Assembly: GCF_000344155.1 (NCBI RefSeq)
Contig: NZ_BAOQ01000045.1
Location: 1 to 35,276 of the forward strand
From: Gordonia paraffinivorans NBRC 108238
GTDB lineage: Bacteria > Actinomycetota > Actinomycetes > Mycobacteriales > Mycobacteriaceae
Reading direction: 5' to 3'
DNA length: 35,276 nt
Every line of letters starts with the position of its first letter. Within the stretch, counting starts at the first letter, position 1. Below the pieces are notes generated by a model that was given only the letters and a program-made list of their open reading frames with translations, made no database searches and was not told the DNA's origin. Of this stretch, positions 22,433-30,846 are shown one piece after another. The position numbers and the translations under genes are program-made.

Positions 22433-22951
22433 ATGGCACGCACCTACGCCCTGGAATCCTTTGACCTCGACTTCTTCGACGACGCACCCGTGCGCCACGT
22501 GATCGACGTCAGACTCCCGGTGACGCCCGCGCGGGCGTGGGCCGAGTTCACCCGTCAGGGGACGCTCGACTGGTGCCGGGCGATCAAGTCGATCACGTTC
22601 ACCTCGCCGCCGCCGTACGGCGCGGGCGCCACGCGCAGAGCGGTTCTCGGCCCGGGTTACGTGACACTCGAGGAAGACTTCTTCCACTGGACCGAAGACG
22701 CCGACAACGGCAAGTACCACAACGCATTCCGCGTGAAGAGCGCCAACGTCCCCGGCATGAGGCGCTTCGGAGAGGCCACCCAGATCGATCCGGCGGAGGT
22801 CGGCTGCCGCTTGCGCTGGACCTTCGCCCTCGAACTACCCACGACGTCCAAGGCGGTCGCGGCGTTTTCCGGCCCGGCGTCGGCGACGGTGTACAAGACG
22901 ATCGAGGCGGACACACTCAAGTACTTCGCGCATCTGCCGTCGGCGACGTAA
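22433..22951 (+). CDS. SRPBCC (START/Bet v1-like) family protein
   Basis: A 172-aa single-domain protein of the SRPBCC superfamily, the polyketide cyclase/dehydrase-like group. The opening strand HVIDVRLPVTPARAWAEFTRQGTLDWCRAIKSITF, the helix and central strands (GPGYVTLEEDFFHWTE) and the long C-terminal helix (AFSGPASATVYKTIEADTLKYFAHL) are visible. These proteins bind hydrophobic ligands in a deep cavity; the ligand here is unknown. The start ATG at 22433 is supported by loss of coding character upstream; no ribosome site is obvious. The 266 bp upstream (22167-22432) are less GC-rich and hold no clear feature. Convergent with ilvA. Confidence 0.85.
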   Translation: MARTYALESFDLDFFDDAPVRHVIDVRLPVTPARAWAEFTRQGTLDWCRAIKSITFTSPPPYGAGATRRAVLGPGYVTLEEDFFHWTEDADNGKYHNAFRVKSANVPGMRRFGEATQIDPAEVGCRLRWTFALELPTTSKAVAAFSGPASATVYKTIEADTLKYFAHLPSAT

Positions 22952-22992
22952 CGGCCCGATCGCCGATCAGGCGGAAGACCCCGTCCACGACC

Positions 22993-24201
22993 TCAGCGCG
23001 AATCCTCGCGCAGGAAACCCGCGTCCCCCAACGCCCGTCGCACGGACAGCTGGTGGTCGGGTCCACGCGTCTCCACGCTGACGGTCACCTGCACCTCGCC
23101 GAGGTAGAGGTCGTCGGCGACGCGTGAGTGCACGACGTCGAGAACGCTCGCGCCCTGGTCACGGAGCAACTCCAGCAGGGCGAGCAATCCACCCGGGCGG
23201 TCGGAGACGGTGGCCGTGAAGGTCAGGAACCGCCCGGCCGCGGTGAGTCCGTGGGTGATGACATGCCGCAGCAGCAAGGGGTCGATGTTGCCGCCGGACA
23301 AGACGACGCACACCGTGCCGGACAGGTCGAGCAGACCGCCGACGGTGGCGGCGACGCCCGCGGCTCCCGCCGGTTCGATCACCATCTTGGCCCGCTCGAG
23401 CATCAACAACAGCGCCGTGCTGAGTTCCTCCTCGCTGACGGTGACCACCCGGTCCACGTACTCGGAGACATGTTCGAACGGCACGTCGCCGGGCCTGGCG
23501 ACCGCGATGCCGTCGGCAACGGTGTTCATCGACACCGCCGGCACCGGGTGGTTCGCTGCCAGCGACGCGGGCCACGCCGCGGCCTGGACCGCCTGGACCC
23601 CGATCACCTCGACGTCCGGACGCGAGGCCCGCATCGCGGCGGCGACACCGGCCAGCAGGCCACCGCCGCCCAGCGGCACGACGACGGTGGACACGCCTGG
23701 GAGTTGTTCGACGATCTCCGCACCGACCGTGGACTGCCCGGCGACGACGTCGGGATGGTCGAACGGGTGGATCAGGACCGCTCCGGTCCGGTCCGCATGC
23801 CGCTGCGCCTCGACGAGGGCGTCGTCGACGGTCTCACCCGCCAGGATGACCTCCGCACCATAGGCTTTCGTCGCCGCGATCTTGGGCAGCGACGCGCCTT
23901 CGGGCATGTAGACGCGGGAGGCGATGCCGAGCTCGGTCGCCGACCACGCGACTCCCTGCGCGTGGTTGCCCGCACTCGCCGCGACCACGCCGCGAGCCCG
24001 CTCGGAATCGGAGAGTCGCGAGATCCGCAGATAGGCGCCCCGCGGTTTGAACGACCCGGTGCGCTGCAGGTTCTCGCACTTCAACCAGACGTCGGCGCCG
24101 GTGCGCTCCGACAACACGCGGGAGGCGATCATCGGCGTCCGCCGGATGACCCCGGCCAGTTCGGCGACCGCCTTCTCGACATCGGCTCCGGTCAGCAGCA
24201 T
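22993..24201 (-). CDS. ilvA: Threonine ammonia-lyase
   Basis: A 402-aa PLP enzyme that deaminates threonine to 2-oxobutyrate. PLP lysine in CENLQRTGSFKPRGAYLR, the SAGNHAQGVA loop, and the glycine-rich phosphate-binding VPLGGGGLLAGVA. The C-terminal ACT domain (FTATVSDRPGGLLALLELLRDQGASVLDV) is the single-ACT form, closer to TdcB-like enzymes with an added regulatory domain than to the two-ACT biosynthetic E. coli IlvA. It lies 49 nt downstream of metB in the same direction and may be read with cbs-metB; cystathionine cleavage also gives 2-oxobutyrate, so the grouping makes metabolic sense. ATG at 24201. Confidence 0.93.
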   Translation of the reverse strand: MLLTGADVEKAVAELAGVIRRTPMIASRVLSERTGADVWLKCENLQRTGSFKPRGAYLRISRLSDSERARGVVAASAGNHAQGVAWSATELGIASRVYMPEGASLPKIAATKAYGAEVILAGETVDDALVEAQRHADRTGAVLIHPFDHPDVVAGQSTVGAEIVEQLPGVSTVVVPLGGGGLLAGVAAAMRASRPDVEVIGVQAVQAAAWPASLAANHPVPAVSMNTVADGIAVARPGDVPFEHVSEYVDRVVTVSEEELSTALLLMLERAKMVIEPAGAAGVAATVGGLLDLSGTVCVVLSGGNIDPLLLRHVITHGLTAAGRFLTFTATVSDRPGGLLALLELLRDQGASVLDVVHSRVADDLYLGEVQVTVSVETRGPDHQLSVRRALGDAGFLREDSR

Positions 24202-24250
24202 GACGCCCAGTATCCACGGATCCGGGCGTCATGCCGCCGACCTCGGCGCA

Positions 24251-25423
24251 TCAGCGCAGTGCGTTCTCCAGGTCGCCCAGGATGTCGTCGATGTCCTCGA
24301 TGCCCACCGACAGGCGGACGAGGTTGGCGGGGACCTCCAGGAGCGATCCCGCGGTCGACGCGTGGGTCATCGCGCCCGGGTGCTCGATGAGGGACTCGAT
24401 GCCGCCCAGCGATTCGGCGAGCGTGAACACCTCGGTGCGCGCGCAGAACGCCTTGGCGTCCTCGATGCCGCCCTTCACCAGGACCGACACCATGCCGCCG
24501 AAGCGCTTCATCTGCTTGGCCGCGACCGCGTGACCGGGATGGTCCTCGAGCCCCGGGTACAGCACCTTCTCGATCTTGTCGTGCCCGCTGAGGAACTCGA
24601 CGACCTTCTCGGCGTTGTCGCAATGGCGGTCCATGCGCACGGCGAGGGTCTTGATGCCGCGCATCGTCAGGTAGCCGTCGAACGGTCCGGGCACCGCGCC
24701 CGCGCCGTTCTGCAGGAACGCGAACGCCTCGTCGAGCTCCTCGCTGTCGGTGACCAGCGCACCGCCGACGACATCGGAGTGACCGCCGAGGTACTTCGTC
24801 GTCGAGTGCAGCACCACGTCGGCGCCGAGCGAGAGCGGCTGCTGCAGGTACGGAGAGGCAAAGGTGTTGTCCACCACCAGCTTCGCGCCGGCCTCGTGGG
24901 CGACGGCGGCGATCGCCTCGATGTCGCCGACGTTGAGCAGCGGGTTGGTCGGCGTCTCGACCCAGACGAGCTTGGTCTCCGGGCGGATCGCCGCGCGCAC
25001 GGCGTCGACGTCGGTCACCGGCGCCACCGAGTAGGTGATACCCCACTGGGTGAACACCTTGTCGATGAGCCGGAAGGTGCCGCCGTAGGCGTCGTTCGGG
25101 ATGACGAGGTGGTCGCCGGGTCGCAGGGCGGAGCGCAGCAGGCAGTCGGTGGCCGCCATGCCGGAGGCGAAGCCGCGACCGTAGGTGCCGTGCTCGAGCG
25201 CGGCGATGTTGGCCTCGAGTGCGCGTCGGGTCGGGTTGCCGGTGCGGGCGTACTCGAAGCCGTCGCGCAGGCCGCCGACGCCGTCCTGGGCGAAGGTCGA
25301 GCTCGCGTAGATCGGCACGTTGACCGCGCCGGTCTGCGGGTCCGGGTCGTAGCCGGCGTGGATGGCGCGGGTCGAGAAGCCCTGCCAGCGAACCGAATCC
25401 GCGGCGCTGCGTCGTTCACTCAC
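24251..25423 (-). CDS. metB: Cystathionine gamma-synthase
   Basis: A 390-aa PLP enzyme of the Cys/Met metabolism family, forming cystathionine from an activated homoserine and cysteine; many actinobacterial members also act as gamma-lyase. Motifs: TRAIHAGYDPDPQTGAVN, YARTGNPTR, FASGMAATDCLL, VDNTFASPYLQQPLSLGADVVLHSTTKYLGGHSD with the PLP lysine, and the C-terminal SLGGIESLIEHPGAMTH. GTG at 25423 with ribosome site GGAG. Only 13 nt separate it from cbs upstream, so the two form an operon for transsulfuration, as in M. tuberculosis, where the genes are close neighbours (Rv1077, Rv1079). Confidence 0.95.
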   Translation of the reverse strand: MSERRSAADSVRWQGFSTRAIHAGYDPDPQTGAVNVPIYASSTFAQDGVGGLRDGFEYARTGNPTRRALEANIAALEHGTYGRGFASGMAATDCLLRSALRPGDHLVIPNDAYGGTFRLIDKVFTQWGITYSVAPVTDVDAVRAAIRPETKLVWVETPTNPLLNVGDIEAIAAVAHEAGAKLVVDNTFASPYLQQPLSLGADVVLHSTTKYLGGHSDVVGGALVTDSEELDEAFAFLQNGAGAVPGPFDGYLTMRGIKTLAVRMDRHCDNAEKVVEFLSGHDKIEKVLYPGLEDHPGHAVAAKQMKRFGGMVSVLVKGGIEDAKAFCARTEVFTLAESLGGIESLIEHPGAMTHASTAGSLLEVPANLVRLSVGIEDIDDILGDLENALR

Positions 25424-25436
25424 GGTGGGGGTGCTC

Positions 25437-26831
25437 CTATCCGACGATCGGGTGGCTCGAGACGTACGCGAGCAGGTCGTGGCGCGTGATGACGCCGATG
25501 GGCTTGCCGTCCTCGACGACCATCAGTGCGTCGCAGTCGCCGAGGGCCTTGGTGGCGGCGCTGATGGGCTCACCGGAACCGATCAGCGGGAAGGGCTCGC
25601 CCATGTGGGCCGAGACCGGGTCGGCGAGGCTGGCGCGACCCTCGAAGACCGCGCTGAGCAGATCGCGCTCGGTGACCGCGCCGGCGACCTCGCCGGCCAT
25701 CACCGGCGGCTCGGCGCCGACGACCGGCATCTGCGATACGCCGTACTCGCGCATGATCTCGATGGCGTCGCGCAGGGTCTCCTGCGGATGTGTGTGGACC
25801 AGGTCGGGCAGCTCACCGGTCTTGTCGCGCAGCACGTCTCCGACGAGCGGCTCCTTGGTGTTGGCATCGAGCGGCGTGCGCAGGAAGCCGTAGCTGCTCA
25901 TCCATTTGTCGTTGAAGATCTTGCCCATGTAGCCGCGACCGCCGTCGGGCAGCAGCACGACGACGACGGCGTCGGGACCCTCACGCTCGGCGACCTGCAG
26001 CGCGGCCACCACGGCCATGCCGCACGAGCCGCCGACCAGCAGGCCCTCCTCGCGGGCGAGGCGGCGGGTCATGTCGAACGAGTCGGCGTCGGAGACGGCG
26101 ATGATCTCGTCCGGGATGCTCGGGTCGTAGGCGTCCGGCCAGAAGTCCTCGCCGACGCCCTCGACGAGGTACGGGCGTCCGGTGCCGCCGGAGTAGACCG
26201 ATCCCTCGGGGTCGACGCCGACGACCTTCACCGCACCGTTCGAGACCTCCTTGAGGTAGCGGCCGGTGCCGGTGATGGTGCCGCCGGTGCCGACGCCGGC
26301 GACGAAGTGCGTGACCTTGCCCTCGGTGTCGCGCCAGATCTCCGGGCCGGTGGTCTCGTAGTGACTCTGCGGGCCGGCCGGATTGGCGTACTGGTTGGGC
26401 TTCCACGCGCCCTCGATCTCACGCACCAGACGGTCGGAGACGCTGTAGTAGCTGTCGGGATGCTCCGGGGGCACGGCCGTCGGGCAGACGACCACCTCGG
26501 CGCCGTAGGCGCGCAGCACGTTGCGCTTGTCCTCGCCGACCTTGTCGGGGCAGACGAACACGCACTTGTACCCTCGCTGCTGCGCGACCAGCGCGAGGCC
26601 GACGCCGGTGTTGCCCGATGTCGGCTCGACGATCGTCCCGCCGGGCTTCAGCTCGCCGGACTTCTCGGCGGCCTCGACCATGCGAAGCGCGATCCGGTCC
26701 TTGCTGCTGCCACCGGGATTGAGGTACTCCACCTTGGCCGCGACCAGGCCCGATCCGGGTTTGGTCACGGAGTTCAGCTTGACCAGCGGGGTGTTGCCCA
26801 CCAGGTCGACGACGTGATTGGCGATGCGCAT
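25437..26831 (-). CDS. cbs: Cystathionine beta-synthase
   Basis: A 464-aa PLP enzyme that condenses serine and homocysteine to cystathionine, the first step of reverse transsulfuration. PLP lysine in YLNPGGSSKDRIALRM; EPTSGNTGVGLA; the phosphate-binding GVGTGGTITGTGRYLKE. The C-terminus carries a CBS (Bateman) pair from about residue 335 (TLRDAIEIMREYGVSQMPVV; GDCDALMVVEDGKPIGVITRHDLLAY) that may bind S-adenosylmethionine or other adenosyl ligands. The size equals that of Rv1077 as I recall. The ATG at 26831 is preceded by GGAGAC. First gene of cbs-metB(-ilvA); divergent from the SGNH esterase gene. Confidence 0.95.
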   Translation of the reverse strand: MRIANHVVDLVGNTPLVKLNSVTKPGSGLVAAKVEYLNPGGSSKDRIALRMVEAAEKSGELKPGGTIVEPTSGNTGVGLALVAQQRGYKCVFVCPDKVGEDKRNVLRAYGAEVVVCPTAVPPEHPDSYYSVSDRLVREIEGAWKPNQYANPAGPQSHYETTGPEIWRDTEGKVTHFVAGVGTGGTITGTGRYLKEVSNGAVKVVGVDPEGSVYSGGTGRPYLVEGVGEDFWPDAYDPSIPDEIIAVSDADSFDMTRRLAREEGLLVGGSCGMAVVAALQVAEREGPDAVVVVLLPDGGRGYMGKIFNDKWMSSYGFLRTPLDANTKEPLVGDVLRDKTGELPDLVHTHPQETLRDAIEIMREYGVSQMPVVGAEPPVMAGEVAGAVTERDLLSAVFEGRASLADPVSAHMGEPFPLIGSGEPISAATKALGDCDALMVVEDGKPIGVITRHDLLAYVSSHPIVG

Positions 26832-26881
26832 GTCTCCATGGTCCCAGAGTCGAACCGACGCCCGACACCCGGCCGCTTCTC

Positions 26882-26887
26882 TAGACT
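26882..26887 (+). promoter_or_regulatory. -10 element of the SGNH esterase gene (leaderless)
   Basis: TAGACT, 7 nt before the GTG at 26895, no ribosome site. Same hexamer and spacing as at glyA. Confidence 0.5.
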
Positions 26888-26894
26888 GGTGGCC

Positions 26895-27842
26895 GTGTCG
26901 GGTCTGAGTCGCGAGGTGGTGACCGACGGCCGATTCTGGGCGCGCATCGGCCGCGACGTGGGCGCCACGGCGGCCGCCACGGCAGCCGGCGCCGGGGCCG
27001 GTTGGGCCATGTGGAACTACCTCAACGCCCAGGCGGCGACCGCCCGAACGGTGATCCCCCACCGCACCGACAACGCCCCCGACGGCGACGGCGTCTACCA
27101 CCCCGACGGCTCGGTCACCCGCTACACCCGCGACGCCCACGTCGATCTGTTCCTCGCCGTGTTCGGCGACTCGACGGCCGCCGGGCTCGGCGTCGACTCC
27201 GCCGACGAGACACCCGGCGTACAGGTGGCCCGTCGGGTCGCCGCCGCGACGGGCAAGACGGTGCGCTACGCCAACAAGGCGATCGTGGGCGCGACCTCCA
27301 AGGGGCTCGCCGCCCAGATCGACGCGATGTTCATCGCCCGCGAGCGCCCGGACGTCGCGATCATCCTGATCGGCGCGAACGACGTGACCTCGCGCAACGG
27401 CATCCGCGCGTCGGCACGCCGCCTCGGCGAGGCGGTCCGCCTGCTCGTCGGCGGCGGCGCGAAGGTCGTCGTCGGCACCTGCCCCGACTTCGGGGTCATC
27501 ACCGCGATACCGCAGCCGCTGCGGACGGTCCTGCGGCAGTGGGGACTCCGACTCGCCGCGGCACAGCGGTCGGCGGTCCGCGGGGCGGGCGGTCACCCCG
27601 TCCCCCTGGCCGACCTGCTGGCCGCGGAGTTCCGCGCCAAGAGCGAGTACATGCTCTCGCCCGACCAATACCACCCGTCCGCGGCGGGCTACGCGCTCGC
27701 CGCCGACATCCTCCTCCCGCCGGTCCTCGACGCGATCGGCGAGTGGGGTTCCGCGCCGTTGCCGGAGCCGCCCGAGGAGTCGGCGGCGGTGGAGGAACCC
27801 AAGGCGGTCACCGGTCTCCGCCGTCTCCTGCGCCCGGCGTGA
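26895..27842 (+). CDS. SGNH/GDSL esterase, Rv1075c-like
   Basis: A 315-aa SGNH hydrolase. An N-terminal membrane or signal segment (DVGATAAATAAGAGAGWAMWNYL) is followed by the catalytic domain: block I FGDSTAAGLG with the nucleophilic Ser, the Gly of block II (YANKAIVGATS), block III LIGANDVTS and block V DQYHPSAAGYALAADIL with Asp and His. The C-terminal tail is Glu/Pro-rich. Rv1075c, at the same place near cbs, is as I recall a GDSL esterase active on short acyl chains; a cell-envelope substrate is likely here. Start GTG at 26895 chosen from the leaderless -10 TAGACT. Divergent from cbs; the thiolase gene follows in the same direction after a large palindrome. Confidence 0.9.
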   Translation: MSGLSREVVTDGRFWARIGRDVGATAAATAAGAGAGWAMWNYLNAQAATARTVIPHRTDNAPDGDGVYHPDGSVTRYTRDAHVDLFLAVFGDSTAAGLGVDSADETPGVQVARRVAAATGKTVRYANKAIVGATSKGLAAQIDAMFIARERPDVAIILIGANDVTSRNGIRASARRLGEAVRLLVGGGAKVVVGTCPDFGVITAIPQPLRTVLRQWGLRLAAAQRSAVRGAGGHPVPLADLLAAEFRAKSEYMLSPDQYHPSAAGYALAADILLPPVLDAIGEWGSAPLPEPPEESAAVEEPKAVTGLRRLLRPA

Positions 27843-27857
27843 CGTGAATCTCTTCGG

Positions 27858-27885
27858 ACCCGACCAAGCACGTGCTTGGTCGGGT
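27858..27885. promoter_or_regulatory. 28-bp perfect palindrome in front of the thiolase gene
   Basis: Perfectly symmetric around 27871/27872; the core is ACCAAGC-ACGT-GCTTGGT with outer ACCCG/CGGGT. It ends 5 bp before the putative -10 TAGCGT (27891-27896), so a TetR-type operator is likely. It begins 16 bp after the esterase stop codon and could also fold as a 12-bp hairpin, but no U-tract follows. Confidence 0.65.
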
Positions 27886-27902
27886 GGGAGTAGCGTGAGG
27901 GC

Positions 27903-29126
27903 ATGGCTGAAGCAGTGATCGTCTCCACCGCCCGCTCCCCGATCGGCCGCGCCGCCAAGGGCTCGCTGAAGGACGTCCGCCCGGACGAACTCTCGCGCCA
28001 GATGGTGGCCGCCGCCCTCACGAAGGTCCCGGAACTCGACCCGGCCGACATCGAGGACATCCACTGGGGCATCGGACAACCCGGCGGCCAGGGCGCCTAC
28101 AACATCGCCCGCGTGATCGCCGTCGAACTCGGCTACGACCACGTCCCCGGCGTGACGGTGAACCGGTACTGCTCGTCGTCGCTGCAGACCACCCGAATGG
28201 CCATGCACGCGATCAAGGCCGGCGAGGCCGACGTCATCATCTCCGGCGGCGTCGAGAGCGTCTCGAGCTTCGGCATCTCCGGCGGCGCCGACGGTGCCCC
28301 CAACTCCAAGAACCCGCTCTTCGACGACGCGCAGGCGCGCACCGAGCAGGCCGCCCAGGGCGGCGCCGGCGTCTGGCACGATCCGCGCCAGGACGGCCTC
28401 CTGCCCGACGTCTACATCGCGATGGGCCAGACGGCCGAGAACGTCGCCACCCTCACCGGCATCTCCCGCGAGGACCAGGACCGCTGGGGCGTGCTGAGCC
28501 AGAACCGCGCCGAGGAGGCGATCAAGTCCGGCTTCTTCGAGCGCGAGATCGACCCGGTCACGCTGCCCGACGGCACCAAGGTGACCACCGACGACGGCCC
28601 ACGCGCGGGAACCACCTACGAGAAGGTCTCACAGCTCAAGCCGGTGTTCCGGCCCGACGGCACCATCACCGCGGGTAACGCGTGCCCGCTCAACGACGGC
28701 GCCGCCGCGTTGGTCGTCATGAGCGACACCAAGGCCAAGGAGCTCGGCCTGACGCCGCTGGCGCGCGTCGTCGCGACCGCGGCCACCGGGCTCTCGCCGG
28801 AGATCATGGGCCTCGGCCCGATCGAGGCGATCCGCAAGGTCCTCCGCGTCGCCGGGATGTCGCTGTCGGACATCGATCTCTTCGAGATCAACGAGGCGTT
28901 CGCCGTTCAGGTGCTCGGCTCGGCGAACGAACTCGGCATCGACCACGACAAGCTGAACGTGTCCGGCGGTGCGATCGCGCTCGGTCACCCGTTCGGCATG
29001 ACCGGCGCCCGCATCACCACGACCCTGCTCAACAACCTCCGCACCCACGACAAGACGTTCGGCATCGAGTCGATGTGCGTCGGCGGCGGTCAGGGTATGG
29101 CGATGATCCTCGAGCGCCTCAACTGA
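27903..29126 (+). CDS. Acetyl-CoA acetyltransferase (thiolase), FadA3-like
   Basis: A 407-aa thiolase. The nucleophilic Cys is in VNRYCSSSLQT (about residue 88), the catalytic His in GGAIALGHPFGMTGAR and the second Cys in SMCVGGGQGMAMILE. It carries out thiolytic cleavage of 3-ketoacyl-CoA or the reverse condensation, in fatty-acid or steroid side-chain breakdown. Position next to the SGNH gene matches fadA3 (Rv1074c) in M. tuberculosis. ATG at 27903 follows TAGCGT by 6 nt (leaderless). The palindrome in the promoter suggests control by a TetR-type lipid-responsive repressor; its half-site ACCAAGC recurs in front of the SDR gene at 34879. Confidence 0.95.
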   Translation: MAEAVIVSTARSPIGRAAKGSLKDVRPDELSRQMVAAALTKVPELDPADIEDIHWGIGQPGGQGAYNIARVIAVELGYDHVPGVTVNRYCSSSLQTTRMAMHAIKAGEADVIISGGVESVSSFGISGGADGAPNSKNPLFDDAQARTEQAAQGGAGVWHDPRQDGLLPDVYIAMGQTAENVATLTGISREDQDRWGVLSQNRAEEAIKSGFFEREIDPVTLPDGTKVTTDDGPRAGTTYEKVSQLKPVFRPDGTITAGNACPLNDGAAALVVMSDTKAKELGLTPLARVVATAATGLSPEIMGLGPIEAIRKVLRVAGMSLSDIDLFEINEAFAVQVLGSANELGIDHDKLNVSGGAIALGHPFGMTGARITTTLLNNLRTHDKTFGIESMCVGGGQGMAMILERLN

Positions 29127-29141
29127 CGCCCGCGCGGAGCA

Positions 29142-29702
29142 TCACCCGGTAGGAGCCACGACTCCCTCTTCGACACCCCTCGTCGCATTCGGTCCCAGGA
29201 TCGATTCGCGACGGGGGGTTGTCTTTCGGTGGATCGCCCACGCGATCACGGCCACTCCGACGATGTAGATCTCGACGGGGATCGCCCACGCGTTGTTCGT
29301 GGCGTGGTTGTCGTGGATGTAGTACTGCGAGATGTGCCCGGCGAGGTCGCCGCCGTAGCTGACCGCCAACGCCCAGACCGCCGCGTCGAGCCAGCCGCCG
29401 CGGTTGCGGACCAGGAAGGTCAGGACGCAGAGGATGCCGACCGCGATGTCGTTCCAGCCCAGTTCCCACTGGAACATGCCGGGGACGAAGTCCGGACCGA
29501 TCTCCTTGGCGACCTCCGCGGCATTGGGCCCGACGTGCCCGATGCCGCCCAGGATGCCGAAGACGCCTGCCGGGACGAGGACCCAGAGCAGGACGAGTTC
29601 TGCCACGCGGCCGGTGGTGCGGCGACGCGCCGACCGGTCCACCAGGATGTGCACGACGGCGCCGACGATCATCAGCGCGAACTGACTCAGAAAGAACACC
29701 AT
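29142..29702 (-). CDS. Four-helix membrane protein, DUF6790-like
   Basis: A 186-aa integral membrane protein with about four to five helices (MVFFLSQFALMIVGAVVHILV, ELVLLWVLVPAGVFGILGGIGHV, IAVGILCVLTFLV, AWAIPVEIYIVGVAVIAWAIH). The segment GPDFVPGMFQWELGWND and YGGDLAGHISQYY look conserved and resemble what I know as DUF6790; function unknown. ATG at 29702 preferred because it starts directly at the first helix; an in-frame start at 29762 would add 20 hydrophilic residues. Convergent with the thiolase gene, 15 bp between stops. The region just upstream is AT-richer. Confidence 0.78.
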   Translation of the reverse strand: MVFFLSQFALMIVGAVVHILVDRSARRRTTGRVAELVLLWVLVPAGVFGILGGIGHVGPNAAEVAKEIGPDFVPGMFQWELGWNDIAVGILCVLTFLVRNRGGWLDAAVWALAVSYGGDLAGHISQYYIHDNHATNNAWAIPVEIYIVGVAVIAWAIHRKTTPRRESILGPNATRGVEEGVVAPTG

Positions 29703-29818
29703 TTCTGCACGATCCCACCGTTCGCGGGACGTTTCTGCCGAGAATTCGTCACCGTGTCCCACATGTTCGCGCGTTTTGTTGCAGCTGCAACATTTGGGAC
29801 CGTTTCCGGGACGAAAAG

Positions 29819-29859
29819 CGCCGGCGCGGCCGCCCCGGAAGGGGACGACCGCGCCGGCG
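29819..29859 (-). terminator. Intrinsic terminator of the Bax-inhibitor-1 gene
   Basis: Arms CGCCGGCGCGG / CCGCGCCGGCG (29819-29829 and 29849-29859) with an inner CCCC-TTCC-GGGG stem, followed on the minus strand by CTTTTCG. It lies 24 bp after the stop codon. Confidence 0.8.
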
Positions 29860-29883
29860 GTGTCGGTTCTGGCTACCGGACCG

Positions 29884-30747
29884 CTAGTCCTGGTTGAAGT
29901 AGCTGAGGAGTCGGAGGATCTCGACGTACAGCCAGACCAGGGTGACGGTCAGGCCGAGTGCGATGCCCCAGGCCGCACGGTCGGGGGCGCCGGCGCGGAT
30001 CAGGCGATCCGCGGCGTCGAAGTCCAGGAGGAAACTGAACGCGGCGAGCGCGATGCAGACCAGCGAGAAGATGATCGCGATCGGACCGCCGTCGCGCAGC
30101 GGGGTCGAGACGCCGAAGAGGCTCAGCAGCAGGTTGCCGACCATGAGGACGAGGACGCCGATCATGCCGGCGAAGAGCATGCGGGTGAACCGCGGCGTGA
30201 CGCGGATGGCGCCGATCTTGTACACGAACAGCATGCCGAAGAACACGCCGAACGTTCCCAGCACCGCCTGGCCGATCAGCGCTCCGGCCGAGACGTCGCC
30301 GGCGACGGCCCAGTTGCCGAAGACGAACGAGATGGAGCCGACGAACAGACCCTCCAGGGCCGCGTAGGCCAGGACGATCGCCGGGTTGTCCTGCTTGCGT
30401 CCGAACGACGCGATGAGGACGAGGACCAGACCGCCGATGGCGCCGACCAGCATCAGCGGCATCGCCATCGCGGCCTGCGCGGACTCGGTATCCCGGCTGG
30501 CGATGGCGAAGTAGGCCGCGATGGCCGTGATCGTCAGGACGCCGAGGGTCATCGCGGTCTTGGTGACCACGTCGTCGATGGTCAGCTGGCGGGTGGTGGG
30601 GGGTGCCGGCTGTGCGTAGGGATCGGTCTGCTGACCGAACTGGTTCATCGCGGCGCCGGCGCCGGCCATGCCGGCCCCGAATCCCGCGTATCCGGGCTGA
30701 TTGTCGCGGACCACGCCGCGCATCACCGGATTGCTGCTCTCTCGCAC
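29884..30747 (-). CDS. Bax inhibitor-1 / YccA family membrane protein
   Basis: A 287-aa protein with a Pro/Gln-rich cytoplasmic N-terminus (FGAGMAGAGAAMNQFGQQTDPYAQ) and seven membrane segments of the TMBIM/YccA fold, e.g. YAALEGLFVGSISFVFG, QAVLGTFGVFFGMLFVYKIGAI, MIGVLVLMVGNLLLSLFGV and IIFSLVCIALAAFSFLLDFDAAD; the acidic residues in the last block match the pH/Ca-sensing di-aspartyl region of the family. Bacterial members are proton/calcium-leak channels or FtsH modulators. GTG at 30747 selected for its ribosome site GAAGGAG at good spacing. Monocistronic with its own terminator. Confidence 0.9.
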   Translation of the reverse strand: MRESSNPVMRGVVRDNQPGYAGFGAGMAGAGAAMNQFGQQTDPYAQPAPPTTRQLTIDDVVTKTAMTLGVLTITAIAAYFAIASRDTESAQAAMAMPLMLVGAIGGLVLVLIASFGRKQDNPAIVLAYAALEGLFVGSISFVFGNWAVAGDVSAGALIGQAVLGTFGVFFGMLFVYKIGAIRVTPRFTRMLFAGMIGVLVLMVGNLLLSLFGVSTPLRDGGPIAIIFSLVCIALAAFSFLLDFDAADRLIRAGAPDRAAWGIALGLTVTLVWLYVEILRLLSYFNQD

Positions 30748-30846
30748 CAAGCGCTCCTTCAATGGGTTCGGATTACATCCACTCAACGTCTCGCCGACCC
30801 GGCGAGTTCCAGGTGGGTTGTCGAGTCGACCGTGTCGAATCCGACT

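Noticed and set aside
26832..28379. Long in-frame extension upstream of cbs on the minus strand
   Set aside because: It is antisense to the SGNH and thiolase genes; the cbs start at 26831 has a ribosome site and gives the family length.
30738..30748. ACCAAGCGCT near the Bax-inhibitor-1 start as a KstR2-like site
   Set aside because: Only one half-site matches and it lies across the start codon and ribosome site; no palindrome.
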